Shown here: piece by piece, positions 62,384 to 64,000 of the stretch
Numbering within the stretch: position 1 is the stretch's first letter
How the letters are laid out: each line of letters begins with the position of its first letter
NCBI RefSeq assembly: GCF_031628175.1
Contig: NZ_JAVLVT010000002.1
Span: 62,001-126,000 of the forward strand
DNA length: 64,000 nucleotides
Direction of reading: 5' to 3'
Source: Lipingzhangella_A rawalii
GTDB taxonomy: Bacteria > Actinomycetota > Actinomycetes > Streptosporangiales > Streptosporangiaceae
Notes under the pieces: generated by a model
The model's input: the letters and a program-made list of their open reading frames with translations, nothing else
What the model was told of the DNA's origin: nothing
Database searches by the model: none
Position numbers and translations under genes: made by a program

Positions 62384-64000
62384 TCACCCCCGCTTGCGCT
62401 GGGCGGTGATCCGGCCACGCTCCTTGGCGTCCAGGACCACCTTGCGCATCCGGATCGCGTCCGGGGTGACCTCTACGCACTCGTCGGTCGCGCAGAACTC
62501 CAGGGCCTCCTCCAGCGACAGGCGCCGCGGCGGAACCAGACGCTCCAGCTCCTCGGCACCGGCCGAACGCATGTTGGTGAGCTTCTTCTCCTTGGTGATG
62601 TTGACGTCCATGTCGTCAGGGCGGGCGTTCTCCCCAACAATCATGCCTTCGTAGACCTCGGTGCCCGGATCCACGAACAGGGTGCCCCGTTCCTGAAGGT
62701 TGAACATGGCGAACGTGGTGGCCTGGCCCTTGCGGTCGGCGACCAGGGAACCGGACGGGCGGGTGCGCAGATCCCCGAACCACGGCTCGAACCCCTCGAA
62801 CACGTGGTGCGCCATGCCGGTGCCGCGGGTCTCGGTGAGGAACTCGGTGCGGAACCCGATCAGTCCCCGGGAGGGCACCAGCCAGTCCATCCGCACCCAG
62901 CCGGTGCCGTGGTTGGTCATCTGCTCCATCCGGCCCTTGCGCACGCTCAACAGCTGGGTGACCGCCCCCAGGTAGTCCTCGGGGATGTCCACGGTGAGCC
63001 GCTCCACGGGCTCGTGGGTCTTCCCGTCGATCTCCCGGGTAACCACTTCGGGCTTGCCCACCGTGAGCTCATAGCCTTCACGGCGCATCGTCTCCACCAG
63101 CACCGCAAGCGCCAGCTCCCCACGGCCGTGCACCTCCCAGGCGTCGGGACGTTCCGTGGGCAGCACCCGCAGGCTCACATTGCCGATCAGTTCCCGGTCC
63201 AGGCGTTCCTTGACTAGGCGGGCGGTGACCTTGCCTCCCTTGGTGCGGCCCACCAACGGGGAGGTGTTGGTGCCGATCGTCATGGAGATGGCCGGTTCGT
63301 CCACCGTGATCAGCGGTAGGGGACGCGGATCGGCGGGATCGGCGAGGGTCTCCCCAATCATGATGTCCGGGATTCCCGCGATGGCGATGATGTCGCCGGG
63401 ACCGGCCCGATCCACCGAGGTGCGGTCCAGGGCCCGGGTCATCAACAGCTCGGTGATCTTCACCTGCTGCACGGTTCCGTCGCCCTTGATCCAGGCAACC
63501 TGCTGCCCCCGGTGGATCTCCCCCTCACGGACTCGACACAGGGCCAGGCGACCCAGGAACGGGGAGGCGTCCAGGTTGGTGACGTGCGCCTGGAGCGGTG
63601 CTTCCGGGGTGTAGCGCGGCGCGGGAACCGTCTCCAGCAGGGTGTGGAACAGCGGCTGGAGGTCCGGAGAGTCGGGCAGGTCCCCGTCCGCGGGCTGCGT
63701 CAACGAGGCCCGTCCCTCAATCGCCGAGGCGTAGATGATCGGGAACTCAATCTGATCCTCGTCGGCGTCCAGGTCCAGAAACAGCTCGTAGGTCTCGTCC
63801 ACGACCGCGGACAGCCGGCTGTCCGGCCGGTCGACCTTGTTGATGACCAGGATGACCGGGAGCTTCGCCGCGAGGGCCTTGCGCAACACGAAGCGGGTCT
63901 GCGGCAGCGGCCCCTCGCTGGCGTCCACGAGTAGCACGACCGCGTCCACCATGGACAGGCCCCGCTCGACCTCGCCACCGAAATCGGCGTGCCCCGGGGT
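62384..64000 (-). CDS. typA: Ribosome-associated GTPase TypA/BipA, 5' end beyond the window
   Basis: About 538 residues of the roughly 610 expected are visible; the frame is open to base 64000. The first visible residues [20 protein letters not shown] are the G3 region, and NKVDRPDSR is the G4 motif, so only G1 and G2 are missing. Later domains show the EF-G domain III/V-like region and the BipA-specific C-terminus ([19 protein letters not shown] and [19 protein letters not shown]). TypA acts in ribosome assembly and stress. It ends convergent to the AbiEi-like gene. Confidence 0.97.
   Translation of the reverse strand, partial: TPGHADFGGEVERGLSMVDAVVLLVDASEGPLPQTRFVLRKALAAKLPVILVINKVDRPDSRLSAVVDETYELFLDLDADEDQIEFPIIYASAIEGRASLTQPADGDLPDSPDLQPLFHTLLETVPAPRYTPEAPLQAHVTNLDASPFLGRLALCRVREGEIHRGQQVAWIKGDGTVQQVKITELLMTRALDRTSVDRAGPGDIIAIAGIPDIMIGETLADPADPRPLPLITVDEPAISMTIGTNTSPLVGRTKGGKVTARLVKERLDRELIGNVSLRVLPTERPDAWEVHGRGELALAVLVETMRREGYELTVGKPEVVTREIDGKTHEPVERLTVDIPEDYLGAVTQLLSVRKGRMEQMTNHGTGWVRMDWLVPSRGLIGFRTEFLTETRGTGMAHHVFEGFEPWFGDLRTRPSGSLVADRKGQATTFAMFNLQERGTLFVDPGTEVYEGMIVGENARPDDMDVNITKEKKLTNMRSAGAEELERLVPPRRLSLEEALEFCATDECVEVTPDAIRMRKVVLDAKERGRITAQRKRG

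Noticed and set aside
1..64000. tRNA or rRNA genes and riboswitches
   Set aside because: No cloverleaf with a GTTCRA-type T-loop and no known riboswitch core was seen by eye. A covariance-model scan would be needed for certainty.

Overview
The window is about 64 kb of high-GC actinobacterial DNA. Strongly third-position GC-biased codons, GTG/TTG starts, several apparently leaderless genes, an ECF41 sigma factor, Sdh1-type succinate dehydrogenase genes and type I-E CRISPR repeats all fit a filamentous actinomycete. Nocardiopsaceae/Streptosporangiales is my guess, but the sequence alone does not fix the genus. Both ends cut genes: a fused oligopeptide ABC ATPase on the left and typA on the right.

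Region 1 (1-11.5 kb) is mostly housekeeping: the ABC ATPase, an ECF41 sigma factor coupled to a carboxymuconolactone decarboxylase-like protein, the mfd-surA-like-mazG series, a SAM methyltransferase, and an APS-kinase protein carrying a degenerate ATP-sulfurylase-like front half. Region 2 (11.6-35.5 kb) is framed by three type I-E CRISPR arrays (18, 10 and 21 repeats). The space between arrays 1 and 2 holds two MFS transporters with regulators and a dimethylglycine/sarcosine dehydrogenase-like gene followed by etfB-etfA. Arrays 2 and 3 bracket a complete cas3-cas8e-cse2-cas7-cas5-cas6e-cas1-cas2 operon with stop/start overlaps throughout the Cascade part. Leaders and the trailers of arrays 2 and 3 are conserved, and a solitary degenerate repeat with the same trailer lies at 38.4 kb.

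Region 3 (35.6-41 kb) is a junk-rich boundary: an eroded IS3-family element split by a younger-looking IS5-like element with a TTA target duplication, a small membrane protein, a divergent tetR/VOC pair with two matching operators, an acetyltransferase fragment, and a PGRP/amidase-like gene. Region 4 (41.6-57.2 kb) looks like a surface-polysaccharide locus: Wzz-like chain-length protein, O-antigen-ligase/polymerase-like membrane protein, kinase-fold protein, sulfotransferase, flippase, two LPXTG-type wall proteins, a PssD-like/PssE-GT2 glycosyltransferase pair, a GH26-like glycosidase and two more sulfotransferases. Together with the APS-kinase gene at 10-11.5 kb (a possible PAPS source) this suggests a sulfated extracellular glycan, which is an inference. 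Region 5 (57.5-64 kb) has the Sdh1-type operon, an AbiEi-antitoxin/DUF559-like protein flanked by perfect 19-bp inverted repeats, and typA.

No tRNA or rRNA gene was recognised by eye. No replication origin or phage structural gene was seen.
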